Origin: Calcarisporiella thermophila CBS 279.70
Taxonomy: Eukaryota; Calcarisporiellomycota
NCBI RefSeq assembly: GCF_041956535.1
Contig: NW_027192200.1
Span: forward strand, 709,118 to 761,748
DNA length: 52,631 bases
Direction: 5' to 3'
The notes under the pieces are model-generated. The model searched no databases. It was not told the origin of the DNA and was given only the letters and a program-made list of their open reading frames with translations. The translations under genes were made by a program, and so were the position numbers. Numbering within the stretch: position 1 is the first letter of the stretch; every line of letters starts with the position of its first letter. Below are positions 1 through 12,650 of this stretch, in pieces.

Positions 1-176
1 ATCTAAATGATTAGTCCAATCAAATCTCATAATTCTTATTTCTATATTTCTGATTCTGTCTGATTTTTTGTAGAAACTCCCAAATACTGTATATTTGATT
101 TTACTATTTCAAGAACTAAGAAATTGACTTGTCACATTAATTCTATGGAGCGTCCCCTAATGCTCGCCAAGCTAGC

Positions 177-3100
177 ATGGTAGAAAACCAATCCTCAGAT
201 ACAGCAGCATCATGGCAAAATGCAATTCACTCTCTGAAATCCCACGGATCTGTTGGATTGGAGCGCATTCATAAAGTTTATAACTTGCGTTTTATTTTTA
301 CCACACATTAATGTTTACGCGTTTTTTAACATTTTGGATTAGGCCTGGGATTTCTTGACAACTTATCTGAGCCAAGAAAATCTAAAGAAACTTTGGCAAG
401 GTAGGTTAGATAAGTATTATCTAGTCGCAATGTTCATTCTCGAATTCCCATATTCCCTTTAGATCGAGGCATACAGAATGCACTTAGCGAAAACTTTTCT
501 ATTCTACGCGATTCAAATTTCGATACGCGCCTATTTGAATGGTATATTGCTTCTGCACAGTCTCATATAACCTCCAATATCGGACTCCATCTTATTGCTT
601 GGACAAACGATTTTGAGGTAGCTTAGCTCATTAGTAAATTCTTTTGCGTTTGTCAATAGTAAATTAACCCTCTCTATCCCTAAAGAAATTGAGAGAAAGA
701 GGAGAGGTGAATATAGATAACTGGGTTTGTAAGACATTTGAAAGCATCTTCGCAGAGATACATGAGCATTACAGTTTGTGTCTGCAAGTTCTTACTCTCC
801 TTGAAGCAAGGTAGGATACGTTTCGTTTTTTCAATGTAAAACAATAATAACCGTTACACATTTTTTTTTTTCTATAGTGCACTTGTCACCAACAAGTTTA
901 TTCGTCAATACCAGTCCTGGCTCTACTCCTATCTGCCCTCTGCTTTCCAGACTCTTGTTTCCATTTACTATCGCCATCAATTCCAATGCTTTAGCCGGTT
1001 TACGCGACTCATCTCCACGAAATTGGCATCCGACACATACACTACCACCTCCATCCTTGCACATCGCTCCCGCTGGCTACCACGTCCGATATCTACAAAT
1101 GGCACTACACTCATGGACATTTTTGTTGCACCCCGGGAAGAGTCCCGGCATCTATCGGAGCCGCAGTCCTTAGAGAATGAAGCTGGAGATAACATTATGC
1201 TATCACACGAAGAGCAAGGAGAGGTTTCTGAAGAAGAAGATGCAGAAGAAAGGGAGGAGGAGGAAGAAGAGGAAGAGGACGAAGGGGCGATTCAAAAAAC
1301 CCTTGATCAACTGAGCGCGGATCTCTCGAGGTTCACTCATCTCTGTAAGCAGATGGATGCGCTGGGCCTTCTCTACCGCACCGAGGGTATTCTCATCGAG
1401 ATTCTCCACGGAAAAATCGAGGACAAAATCCAGCGATCTTTCCGTGGGTGTTTTGATAAGCCCCTTCTCAAACGCTCAAATCGGTGGCTAGATCAAGTGA
1501 TTTTACGCTGGCTAGCACTGATCATATGCCCCGAGGGAGTAGAGAGTAAGTCTAAATTCTACGAGAGAGAATATACTGCATATATTGAAGATACCTATTT
1601 TCAGATTCACCTGCCGATAAGATAAACGCATTGAAGGAATGGAAAACCCGGCTGGAATATCACCTCAACAAAGCCTTCGGAGATCTTCGGTTTGTATACT
1701 TATATGTTCCATATGGTTTTGTATTAAACTGATGGCTTATGTTCATCTTCAGCATCTCCGAGCTATTTGATATCATCGTTGAGTTTCCGGATTCCCAACC
1801 TGCCATTGACGACCTAAAGGTATTGCAAAGCATCATTCACGAGTCCTGCACCCATATCGTGTTTATTCTCTTGATGTCTCTATTGCTAGGAGTGTCTATC
1901 CAAAACCGATCAAAAGCGACAGCTGATGGAGTCACTTCGCAATGCGTATGCCATCTATCCCCTCGCCTTAGAGCTTATTCTGTAATGTATAACTGTTCAT
2001 TTCTCCGTAGTTTTGAACGTCGACTCCTTCAACCAGGTGCCAACACATCCGATATCCTTACCCAATATATTTCTACTATCCGCTGCCTGCGAATTCTAGA
2101 CCCTTCAGGGGTAATGCTGGAATATGTCGCCGTACCCGTTCGCCGTTACCTCCAGTAAGCGTCCATTTGCATTATTCAGGCGCATTGATGTATTTTCACT
2201 CAGTAATACATTTGCTAGGACTCGCGATGATGCCATTCGTTGTATTGTAACGACGCTGGTCGATGATAATAACCAGAGCTTATTGCTAGGTGGAGACGAA
2301 GAGGGAAATATGCCTGCCATTGCGCTAGCTGCGCAATCCGACGATGAAGATGAGGATTTTGACGATGATGAGTGGACCCCTGATCCAATAGATGCTGGGC
2401 CTGGTAGAATTTACTCTTGTCAACACACATTTATAACTCGCTAATTATTTTGTGGGCACTAGAGTACAAAAGTATACGAGCTCGTGCGGCAGATATTGTT
2501 GCAATGCTTATCAGCATCTACGATAGTCGCGATCTCTTTGTTCACGAATTTCAAACGCTCATGGCTGATCGCTTGCTTTCCTCACATAACTACGAAATAG
2601 ATCGCGAGGTTCGCCATCTGGAGCTGTTGAAGCTGAGGTTTGGAGAATCGAAAATGCAACCATGCGAAGTCATGATCAAGGATATTGGCGATTCCAAGAG
2701 AATTGATGGGTATGTGCATGCAGATCAAGAATTTCCTACCGAGGTAACTACCTAGGCAACGAAGCTGTTTGTTTCTCTTGAAGAAATACTCTTGGACTTA
2801 GTGTCGAATGGGCGACTAATAAACCTTATCTGCTAGGCACCATTGCACGCTATGGTGCTTTCACGACTGTTCTGGCCCAACTTTAGATCGGAGGAGCTAC
2901 AGCTCCCTAGCTCAATTCAACGGTAAGCTTTCCCAAACTCCCAAGTAATTAGGGGGTAGCCACGACTAACACTTTGTCCTTATTAGGTGGATGGATGCCT
3001 ACGCCAACTCGTTTCAGCGCCTGAAAGCCGCACGCAAGATAGCCTGGCTGAATCATCTGGGCACTGTGGAACTAGAGCTCGAGCTCGAGGATCGCACACT

Positions 3101-3665
3101 TGATTTCCGGGTTTCTCCAGCCCATGCTGCCCTCATCTATCTTTTCCAGGAGCGCAAAGTGTGGACGGCAGAGGAATTGGCTGGGCAACTAGGAACAACG
3201 GCCGCAAATGCGAGACGACGCGCCGGATTCTGGGTAGGACAAGGGGTGTTGGCGGAGAAGGGGGGAGGCTATGTGGTGCTGGAGAGAAGAGGGAAACCGC
3301 GTAGAGGAAATAGGATAAGAAGGCGCAGTAGTTTGACGTTTAGCTCGACCGCCGAGGAGGAGGAGGAGGACCCCGACTACAGTGAGTGGGAAGACAGCGA
3401 GGAGGAGGATGGGGGAGGCGTGAAGGTGAAGTCCCCCGAGGAACAGGAGGCCGAGGCGATGCAAGGATATTGGACCTACATCACTGGCCTGCTTACGAAT
3501 CTTGGCCCCCAGCCCCTGGAACGCATCCAGACTATGCTTACCATGTTCTGCCAACCGCCCGCAAGATATAACAAGACGGCGGACGAGCTGAGAAGATATC
3601 TGGAGTTGATGGTGCGCGAGGAGAAGCTAGAGGTGACGGGAGGGCTCTATAAGCTCAGGAGATAG
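177..3665 (+). CDS. APC2: Anaphase-promoting complex subunit 2 (cullin-like)
   Basis: Cullin-family scaffold of the APC/C, the nuclear E3 ubiquitin ligase that drives mitotic exit; with the RING subunit Apc11 it forms the catalytic core. I start at ATG 177 (MVENQSSDTAASW), because exon 1 splices in frame (donor about 276, acceptor about 342) into AWDFLTTYLS. Many small introns follow. An acidic E/D-rich insert lies at about 1230-1290. The cullin homology part is visible from about 2460 (RARAADIVAMLISIYDS, then MLIKD-like VMIKDIGDSKRID at about 2670). The last exon (2991-3665) holds the cullin winged-helix region (FRVSPAHAALIYLFQE, WTAEELAGQLG), a second acidic linker, and the APC2-specific C-terminal winged helix (TMLTMFCQPPARYNKTADEL ... 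GGLYKLRR). The family and its C-terminal domain are clear. Internal exon edges between 780 and 2990 are not all resolved. Confidence 0.88.
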
Positions 3666-4257
3666 AGCAGTCACATTTCGTCTCCGCAACAATGAAAATT
3701 CGACCCTATTCCCCATCCCACAAACCGAAAATCCAATTGCATTTTTCAATAAAAGCTCAGCGAAATTACGCGTTTGGAATTTCCTTACAACGCATTTTTA
3801 CCAATTTATCAAAAAGCACCTATGTCGATTGGACGGAGCCCTTAGCGGCTCTGTCGAGGACGCACTAGGTCGTCATATAAATTGAAGATCGAGCAACGAG
3901 ATGAGGTGGGTGCGGTGTGCTCTCGAGGTCTGGCACCTTGTGCTGAGACCAATGGAGCAGAGCGCAATACCTCGTTTCATATTCTAATTTCCACTTAACA
4001 AGAGGAAAGTGAAAGAGAGCATATAGAGGATAAAGCAGAGGATTTTTAAAATTTTGAAATGGAAGGAGAAATCACAATTTCTCATCCACTTCATTCTAAT
4101 ACAATATTCATGAAGGCATCTAAGAAAATGAAAAGTCATTTTTTTATACAAGGATTCCAATTGAAGAAAAAGTGAAGAAAAAAATCTAGAGTTAAAATGA
4201 TAATGAATATTTATCTATAAAATTCAATATTAAAACACTGTACCCCCCTCTATCCAC
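3666..4257. other. Intergenic region between convergent genes
   Basis: Contains the 3' ends of APC2 and the thioredoxin reductase gene. It is AT-rich towards the right. No coding signal or RNA gene was recognised. Confidence 0.6.
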
Positions 4258-5793
<1,536 letters not shown>

Positions 5794-6711
5794 ATGCTAA
5801 GTTTGCAATGTCTACCTAGCCGAAGTTATAGATTCTTAAAGGACATGTTTGCTCGGTCGCTTCTTAATGTCTGGGTGGCGGGCAACCAGGTGCCTCATCG
5901 ATTTGCCGGCGTAGATATTGAGAAGCAGGTCGGACAAGTGCAACCTGAGTCCTCCCACCATCACCTCACGGTCGTATATCATGTTAGTTCGGTTCCAGTT
6001 ACCCCTGCTACAATGTTGCCCTCCTCCGCACCCGTTGCAGATACTGGTATATCTGCCACCCTGGCTAAAGCTGATCGTGAGATAATCCAAGGGGAAGAGA
6101 AAGATTTTCATCTTCTTATTATCCTATTGAGCGTTTTTGGCTCCCTGTTAGTATGTTTAATTGTTGGCGTCGCTGTCTTCCTCATAATGCGATATAAGAG
6201 AAAGAAAGGCTTGAAGCGAATATCAGCGAGCTCAGGCGATTCAAGGAGCTTAGAGCATAGAAGAATGGAGGAGCCTTTTGATACAACCCCAACTGGATTA
6301 ATAAGGGAGCCACCTGAGGCACAGCTATCCGGGTCTCCGGCAACCAACTTACCTCCATCGTCACCCCTGTATACGAGTGCAAGCGGTGAAAACAATAGAG
6401 AAAGAACTAATGAGCCGGTATATTGTATGAATCACGGAAACCTCGAACAAGAGACCAGCGAGAAATGGGCTTCACGGGTCATACGAACCCTTTCGGTTGC
6501 TGCAGCGCCGAGCGCGCCCAGTGCCAAAGAAATCATCTCCGAGGAATATGACAATGTGCCTCTACCGCCTCCACCCCATCTGGATGCACCCCCCGCCTAT
6601 TCACCCACCGCACCTCCGGCACTGCTTTTCTCAGAGCCACGCCTGCACTCTGCCGGTGAGAGGTGTGTTGAAGACGAGAACAAACCATTTGACTCTCCAC
6701 TTAAAAGATAA
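5794..6711 (+). CDS. Single-pass membrane protein with PPxY tail, unknown function
   Basis: Family not recognised. The single reading frame encodes 305 residues. Residues about 1-104 have no clear signal peptide and are Ser/Thr/Pro-rich from about 65. A strong hydrophobic segment at about 106-132 (LLIILLSVFGSLLVCLIVG) is followed at once by the basic stop-transfer cluster RYKRKKGLKR, which suggests a C-terminus in the cytosol. The tail is proline-rich and holds PLPPPPHLDAPPAYSP; PPAY at about 266-269 matches the PPxY ligand of WW domains, as in Rsp5/Nedd4 adaptors. That role is inference. An upstream exon with a signal sequence may be missed, since the first 60 residues look weak. Its downstream neighbours are two membrane RING ligases in the opposite orientation. 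Confidence 0.55.
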   Translation: MLSLQCLPSRSYRFLKDMFARSLLNVWVAGNQVPHRFAGVDIEKQVGQVQPESSHHHLTVVYHVSSVPVTPATMLPSSAPVADTGISATLAKADREIIQGEEKDFHLLIILLSVFGSLLVCLIVGVAVFLIMRYKRKKGLKRISASSGDSRSLEHRRMEEPFDTTPTGLIREPPEAQLSGSPATNLPPSSPLYTSASGENNRERTNEPVYCMNHGNLEQETSEKWASRVIRTLSVAAAPSAPSAKEIISEEYDNVPLPPPPHLDAPPAYSPTAPPALLFSEPRLHSAGERCVEDENKPFDSPLKR

Positions 6712-7098
6712 AGTTTATTTAATCACTTCAATTTGTATTTGTACCTGTAATCTATTCAGAACCCCTTCCTACCCTGTAAATGCTTTCCACACCGAAATTT
6801 TTTTTTTTGCATTAATTTCTTGTATCTCGTTCGTGTATTCCAACGATACGTCCAGCTGCAATCAACAGTGGATGTTATTTATTGAAAACATATTTATTTA
6901 AATAGTCATAATCGAGTATCATGTGATAGATCGATATATAAGATGCAGAAGAAATACAAGATGATGTATCGGAGTCATGTACATATGGTACAGAGCCAGC
7001 CTAAGGATGCTGGCAGTGATATAGACGCATTAGTCTTTCTCAGTGTCATTGTGCGATAGTCTTCAAGTCAATTTCTAATCCCCCGTCTCTTCCCCGCG
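6712..7098. other. Intergenic region between convergent genes
   Basis: Holds the 3' ends of the PPxY protein gene and of the first PA-TM-RING gene. Nothing else was recognised. Confidence 0.6.
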
Positions 7099-8422
7099 CT
7101 ATGCCTCTTCCTCTCTACGAGAGATCGAATTGCCATCTGTGATGGCCGGCCAAAATAGGCGTGGGGGAAGCTCCACAAAAGAAATCTGAGAGTAATCTTG
7201 TTTGCATACGGGACATTTTGAAGACTTACTAAGCAGCCAGGGGTCTATACAGTAGGGGTGGAATTCATGGCCACAGAATAATATTCGCAGTATATCTCTA
7301 TTGAAGGAGAGAAATTCAGCGCTCGTTTCGAACTTCTTTTTTTTTACAGATCACTTACCCGGCTTTATAGTCCATCAAGCAAATGGCGCATGTCTCTGAC
7401 CCAAACCCGAGGCATCCAACGGTGGATGCGCGCACGCCAAGAACCGTCACCTTTGAATCTTCTGCGGCCAAGGATACCTGCCTCACGATTGCCAAAGGGA
7501 GGGGAGAAATTGGCTCTACTTTATTTTCCGCCATCTCCACCTCATCTGGTTTGAATCGCAGAACTGGAAAGGCCTCTACCACATTTGAAGAGACTCCACT
7601 ACAATCTTCCCCCTGGGACACAGAGAAATGTGAATCTCCTAGTTCTTCATCGGCGGTATTAGCTCTAGTGATATAGCCTTTGGCGAAACCGAAGGCTACC
7701 AGTATTATAAATGCTAGAGCTCCAGAACCAGCAACGCATAAAAAAATTATGGCGGCGGTCTTGTTGAGTTCCTCTGGCATATGGGTGAACGAATTGCCTT
7801 TAGCTGCAGCCGGTTCAATACTGGATATATAGGTAGCTGCGTTATCAGTGTGGCCAGATCCTGTAAGAGTGCTGGCTAATTTCAGTAAGCCAGATATTTC
7901 ACCGCCCGCTCGCTGCCAGTCAAGCATATCTTGTCGGGTTTGTGGAGCCATCGTTACTGTGAAGATGTGGAGATGTGTCATGCCTGTAGAGTGAGTAGCA
8001 ATTAGAGAAGATGTCGAGGTGCAGACTCCCGTGGCTGAGAAGAGTAGGACTGCACTAGCTTCGTTCAACTTGGCAAGAATGGATTCACTCAGCTCCTCGC
8101 AGGATATCGCGGCGATCCACGGCATCATAGCCGGAAAAAAGTCCCCATTCGAGTACATCGAGATAGTTCCCTTTATAATACGCATATTTTAACTTTACAT
8201 TCTATTATACCTAATATAATTGGGAAATACATTAATGACAAAGGGTGCGGGCGTTAAGGCTTTGGATGAGAGGGTGTACAATCGATGGGAAGGCTGGACT
8301 ATATTAGCGGTTCTATGAAAAAAAATTTGGAGCATGTAATCGTTCTCCCCCTCTTTTAATGGCGCACCAACAATGCGCGTAGTAAATAGGCAGAACAAAC
8401 ACAGGAATAGAAATGGGAGCAT
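7099..8422 (-). CDS. PA-TM-RING E3 ubiquitin ligase, copy A (RNF13-like)
   Basis: Membrane RING-H2 ubiquitin ligase of endosome/vacuole-type membranes. Three exons on the minus strand. Exon 1 starts at ATG 8422 with a signal peptide ([20 protein letters not shown]). Exon 2 begins about 8167 ([14 protein letters not shown]) and contains the rest of the lumenal protease-associated domain ([17 protein letters not shown]). A transmembrane segment follows ([20 protein letters not shown]), then the first half of the [14 protein letters not shown]. Exon 3 supplies [15 protein letters not shown] and CPVCKQDY, completing the C3H2C3 pattern, and ends at TAG 7099-7101. The splice inside the RING falls at the same place as in copy B, so the two are tandem paralogues. 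The substrate is unknown. Confidence 0.85.
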
Positions 8423-9348
8423 CGCGATTACGGGCTTTAAGAAAGAGAGGCCAGAAAAAAGCCTGCTGAGAGAAAAATACAATGTAGAAACCGTCCTCGA
8501 CTTTCGCTCCTCGTGAGGAGAGACTTTCTGCCCACATAAAATACATATTCTTTTTAATAGTGTATCTAGTTTCTCCGTGAAAATCTGATGGAGAGCTGGG
8601 TGGCCAAAATCGCCACCGATTTGGTGGCTGCGTGGCTTAGGAGAACTTGGTAATCGGCATGTACAATCAGTGGGAAATGTTTAGGAAAAAGTAGAGGTAT
8701 TGGACTGAGTGTAGGATATAGCAATTATGGACAGAAAAGCATACTTCCTTCCTTTTTGGATATTTCAATTTTGCCCAAGAAATATACTTATGCCGAAAAA
8801 TGAAGATTTAGCCTTCACCCTTAAAATTGGTTTCCAATATTCGTTCTTAATATGCCTCGTCTAGGAAGCAGTAGTTGCAAGAGGAGCTAGGCCTAAATAT
8901 AAGAATTCTATTTACAAATATTTTTCTGTAATGATGGAATACAAGCTACAGCCTTTTCTTCTCATCAAGGAGGAGGATGCCGGCAGCCTCTGTTTTAACT
9001 CTGCTTTAACGTATATTTTTTGCCTTGGATACTAACCGAATCCCTGAGAATAATGAGTGCCTACTGCTGGGAAGTATACACTCGATTCCCCTTCTCATAT
9101 TCATTGTACCGAGGCTTGTAATGTTGTACAGACCAGAACTTTATGGAATCAAATATATACTTGAATAAAGCTGGATACATCTCAGAATATACATACAAAA
9201 ATATATAGAGAAGGTAACAACGACAGCAACAAGTCTCGAAATAAGCAACCAAGAGCTGATTTACAGATGTGCGTACAGTTCCATAGATTCAAGCACAGTT
9301 GGAGATGAAATGGTATGGGATAAGTCAATTGGAATCCATATTCTACAA
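8423..9348. other. Intergenic region between tandem RING genes
   Basis: About 0.9 kb, AT-rich. It must include the promoter of copy A and the 3' end of copy B. Short frames here show no recognisable protein. Confidence 0.5.
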
Positions 9349-10810
9349 CTACCGTACAAATAGACGTGCAAAAAAGCTCAAGCCCCAACTTCGTTGACCC
9401 ACTTCTCTATCCGCATGCTCTCCTGTACCCGCCGATTCCTGACTGTAGATCGACGAATGACCGGTTTCGACTGCATTATAGAGATAGGCGGGAAGCGTGA
9501 CAAATTTATACGTGGTATAGTCAATCTTGCATACGGGACAGCAAGGGGAGGTTTTTAGGAGCCAGGGGTCGATGCAAATCGGGTGGAACTCATGGCCGCA
9601 GGGCAATACTCGTACTTTGTCTCTAGAATATGTAGGAAAGAAGCAAAAAAATAGTTAGAGGCACTGAAATCAGCGGTTCCCTTCGGGGACTCTATCCGAC
9701 CCTACCCAACGTTATAGTCCATTAGACAAATGGCACAGGTCACCGATCCGAATCTCATGCTTCCCGAGGTGGTTGTACGGTCTCTTATCCAATTCTGCTT
9801 CTCGCAACCAGCACCCCCGACCTCTTGTTCCACATCTAAGGGAGTGACGAGGTTGTTTGGGATATTCTCCTCCTCCCCCTCCTTTTGCTCCCCCTCCTTT
9901 TCCTTCAATTTTCCCTGCAGCTTAAATCGTAATACTGGAAATGCCTCTAACACCCGGATGGGTATCCCACCCCACCGCTGCCGTGTGGTCAAATAAGGCT
10001 GAGTAAGGTCTGCAAATGGGCTGATGGGTGCTTGCCATTCGAAGTTGGCGTTACGACGCCGGCGAATGCCTATGAACATCAAAATCCCAAATACTGTAAG
10101 AACGAGACCTCCGATACAATAAAGCACAATCACGGATAGCTGGCGGACGCTATGCATGTCATCAGGCTCCTTCAGGCCCTGTTCTACTAGCAGTGTGCTT
10201 GAGGGGAGAGTGGGGTTCGTGTTAGAGGGAATTGGAACTGTATCAGATGCCTGCTGACTAATCAATGAACCAGAAATTCTTTTCCCCGTCTGTTGCCGTT
10301 CCAGTGCTGGTTGCAATGTGTCGGAACGAGTGTCTGTAGTGAATATGAGAAAAGAGGATGGGTCTTTGGTAAGAAGGGAGAGGGAGGAGGAAAGCGAGGA
10401 GCAAGCCTCTGTGGCCGAATACATCACGACCACTTTTGCGCTGCTCAATTGATCCAACATGGTGGTTGCCACCTGTTCGCACGCGATAACCGCGATCCAC
10501 GGCATATCAGCTGGAAAGAATTTCCCGTTCGAATAAATGGAGACAGCCCCCTAAAAAGATTTGTTGGAGGATGCTCGTCACTCCACAATTAATCCCATGT
10601 CTAAAATAAACCTACCTGGATAGAAGCAGGTGCAGAGGTCAAGGCTTGAACGTTGAAAGAGGACAGCTTGGTAGGAGTCGGTCCCGCGACATTAGCTTCA
10701 AAGGTGAGGATTTGAAAACCGTAGTTGCTGGATCTCGCGATTTCAGTTGGTGCGCTCCACGCCTCCCTGACGCAGAGAAGCAGTAGAGATAGAAGCTGGA
10801 GAACTAACAT
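9349..10810 (-). CDS. PA-TM-RING E3 ubiquitin ligase, copy B
   Basis: Paralogue of the gene at 7099-8422 with the same layout and three exons (10810-10616, 10550-9706, 9622-9349). ATG 10810 starts a signal peptide ([20 protein letters not shown]). The PA-type lumenal domain includes [21 protein letters not shown] transmembrane segment ([20 protein letters not shown]) is followed by a basic stop-transfer stretch (RRRRNANF). The RING-H2 finger has CAICLMDY in exon 2 and [15 protein letters not shown] plus CPVCKIDY in exon 3. Both copies share the ends of exon 1 (ALTPAPF / ALTSAPAS) and the cytosolic motif EAFPVLRFK. Copy B has a longer Lys/Glu-rich stretch ([13 protein letters not shown]) before the RING. 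The tail differs, which may mean different partners. Confidence 0.86.
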
Positions 10811-11544
10811 CACCACGATAACTTTGAAGTGCTTGACCAGGAGGAGAATAAGAAATGGACTGGGAAAATGAACCTTTGGCCATTACTTCCATCTTTGGAG
10901 GGGTAAGGACCGTAAACCGCTATATTATATTTTCGTTAAAGCGGTGGTTAGACATTTCGAGTTTCAGATTTGAGTAAGCATGCGGCCAATCGTTCGATGC
11001 GTGGCTGTTGAGGAGATCATTCTAAGAACAGCCCAAAAAATCCGTCAAAACAGGTTGAGGAAGGGCCGAATAAAGAATCAAGGAGACGTCATGGCCGGTG
11101 TCTCTCTTCTAAAAACAGAATATTGTGAGCGCTTTAAAACCAGCGCAGTATTTCATCAAACCCATAAGAATAATTCAAAAGCGTCCTGTGTCATTACCAT
11201 ATTCATGAGTAGGATATGAGATGTAGACAGAGAGGGAGCGATGGGAAAGTACAACCGCAGCAATAAAGAGGAGAAAAAGAAGTAAAAATGATAGTGTCCA
11301 AAAAATCATAGTACAGAATAAAGAGATTATCAAGGAAAATATAAAGGTTTTCTAGTTCAGAAACAACACGAAAGGCAAAAGTGTATAGTATGGTATGGTG
11401 GGTAGCTGCATCAAGCTCTAGCACTCAAGAAATAAACATGCAATGTACATCAAAGGCTGGGAAAAAAAATTAAGTCAATACAACAAATAGTGTGAATGAA
11501 ATGGTGGTATAAAGGGTTGAAATAAAAAAAGGCATCAGTTCGCA
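10811..11544. other. Intergenic region, nothing recognised
   Basis: Separates the copy B promoter from the 3' end of the polyglutamate protein gene. Short open frames at 10980-11219 (+) and 11203-11424 (-) are low-complexity and show no homology I can recognise. Confidence 0.5.
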
Positions 11545-12650
11545 TTACCACACCACAGGATCCTCGAAAATCGAGTCGTCCCTAGGCGCTTCTGATCCCG
11601 AGACGGACGAGGTCACAGAGGAAGAGAGCAGTGAAGACTCGGATAACATTTGAATGTAATGAGTGTGATTCTGATACCATTGTGCTCGGTCGCGGTTAAA
11701 GGGGGATGGTACCCGCACCTTGTATTCCGGTTTTTCAACCACATCGGTATTGGCATAGCTCTCTATATTTCCTCTGGACTCGGTGCACCAATTTTTGGGT
11801 TCATGTTCGCGAGGGTATCTTTGGAATAGTTCAGAAAGAAGGGAGCGGGGGCATGAGTCGCCAGTAGGACGCACCTCCAGCTTGGGGAATTGAATAGCGA
11901 CAGGAGAGGGCGGTTGTAATTGTAGCTGTAGTGGTGGATGCGACTGCTCTTGCTGTTGAGCATTCTGGTGGTGATAATCGTGCGTTAATATTGGAATATT
12001 CTGGGCGAGATTATCGCTGGGAAGTAGAGGAATGGGCTGAAATACAGAGTTTGTCATTGTTGTTGTGACAAGACCAAGGTCTCTTTTCTCTTCGTCATCT
12101 TCCAACTCCTCCTCATCTATCAAATCCTCATCTCTTACATCGTCTCCCACACATACACCGTCTTCTTTATCGTTTTCCTCTTCCTCATCTACCTCTTCCC
12201 CTTCCTCCTCCTCCTCCTCCTCCTCCTCCTCCTCCTCCTCTTCTTCTTCTTCTTCTTCTTCTTCCTCTTCCTCTTCCTCTTCCTCCTCCTCCTCTTCATC
12301 CTCATCCTCGTCCTCTTCTAGCTCAGCCTCTAGCTTCAGTTGCTCGTATATTGTTTGAACCTCTTCAATGGATGTTTTTAACCAACTGTCCGCCGCCTTC
12401 CTAATCAGGTAGACTCCCATCGGCTTATCGTACTTTCGTTGCCCTTCGTCTACGGAAAAGCATCCACTATCTTGGCGCTCCAGCCTCGGCAAGGCGACGG
12501 GGAGTTGCATACTTGATTCAGAGAGTGAGCGTATTCTATTACAGAAGTCGGAAAAGGGTCAGCAAGAGGGGTGTTCCAGCAGGCTATTTGCGGCAGGGCG
12601 TACCTTATGGGGGCGTTCTTGAGATTAGGAGATAAAGGAGCACTTGTCAT
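11545..12650 (-). CDS. Unknown protein with long polyglutamate tract
   Basis: Not recognised as a known family. Two exons: 12650-12604 (MTSAPLSPNLKNAPI) and 12535-11545, joined by a GT-AG intron that gives ...KNAPIRIRSLSESSMQLPV; about 345 residues. The N-terminal part has two Ser/Pro-type motifs and QDSGCFSVDE, which fits the DSGxxS phosphodegron pattern (inference). It is followed by a possibly folded stretch (KPMGVYLIRKAADSWLKTSI ... YEQLKLEAELEE). A Glu/Asp tract of about 80 residues follows, then Gln/Pro-rich sequence. The C-terminal part looks conserved (KVRVPSPFNRDRAQWYQNHT, then a Ser-rich end). Good splice sites and a long frame support a real gene. Function is open. Confidence 0.62.
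12200..12300. repeat. Trinucleotide microsatellite (CTC)n/(TTC)n, coding
   Basis: Pure CTC units run directly into TTC and mixed CCTCTT units, all pyrimidine on the plus strand. Read on the minus strand it encodes polyglutamate. Such mirror-like purine/pyrimidine tracts can form triplexes and vary in length. Confidence 0.9.

Noticed and set aside
12065-12358. Poly-serine frame on the plus strand
   Set aside because: It is the reverse of the polyglutamate tract of the minus-strand gene. It has no splice or homology support.
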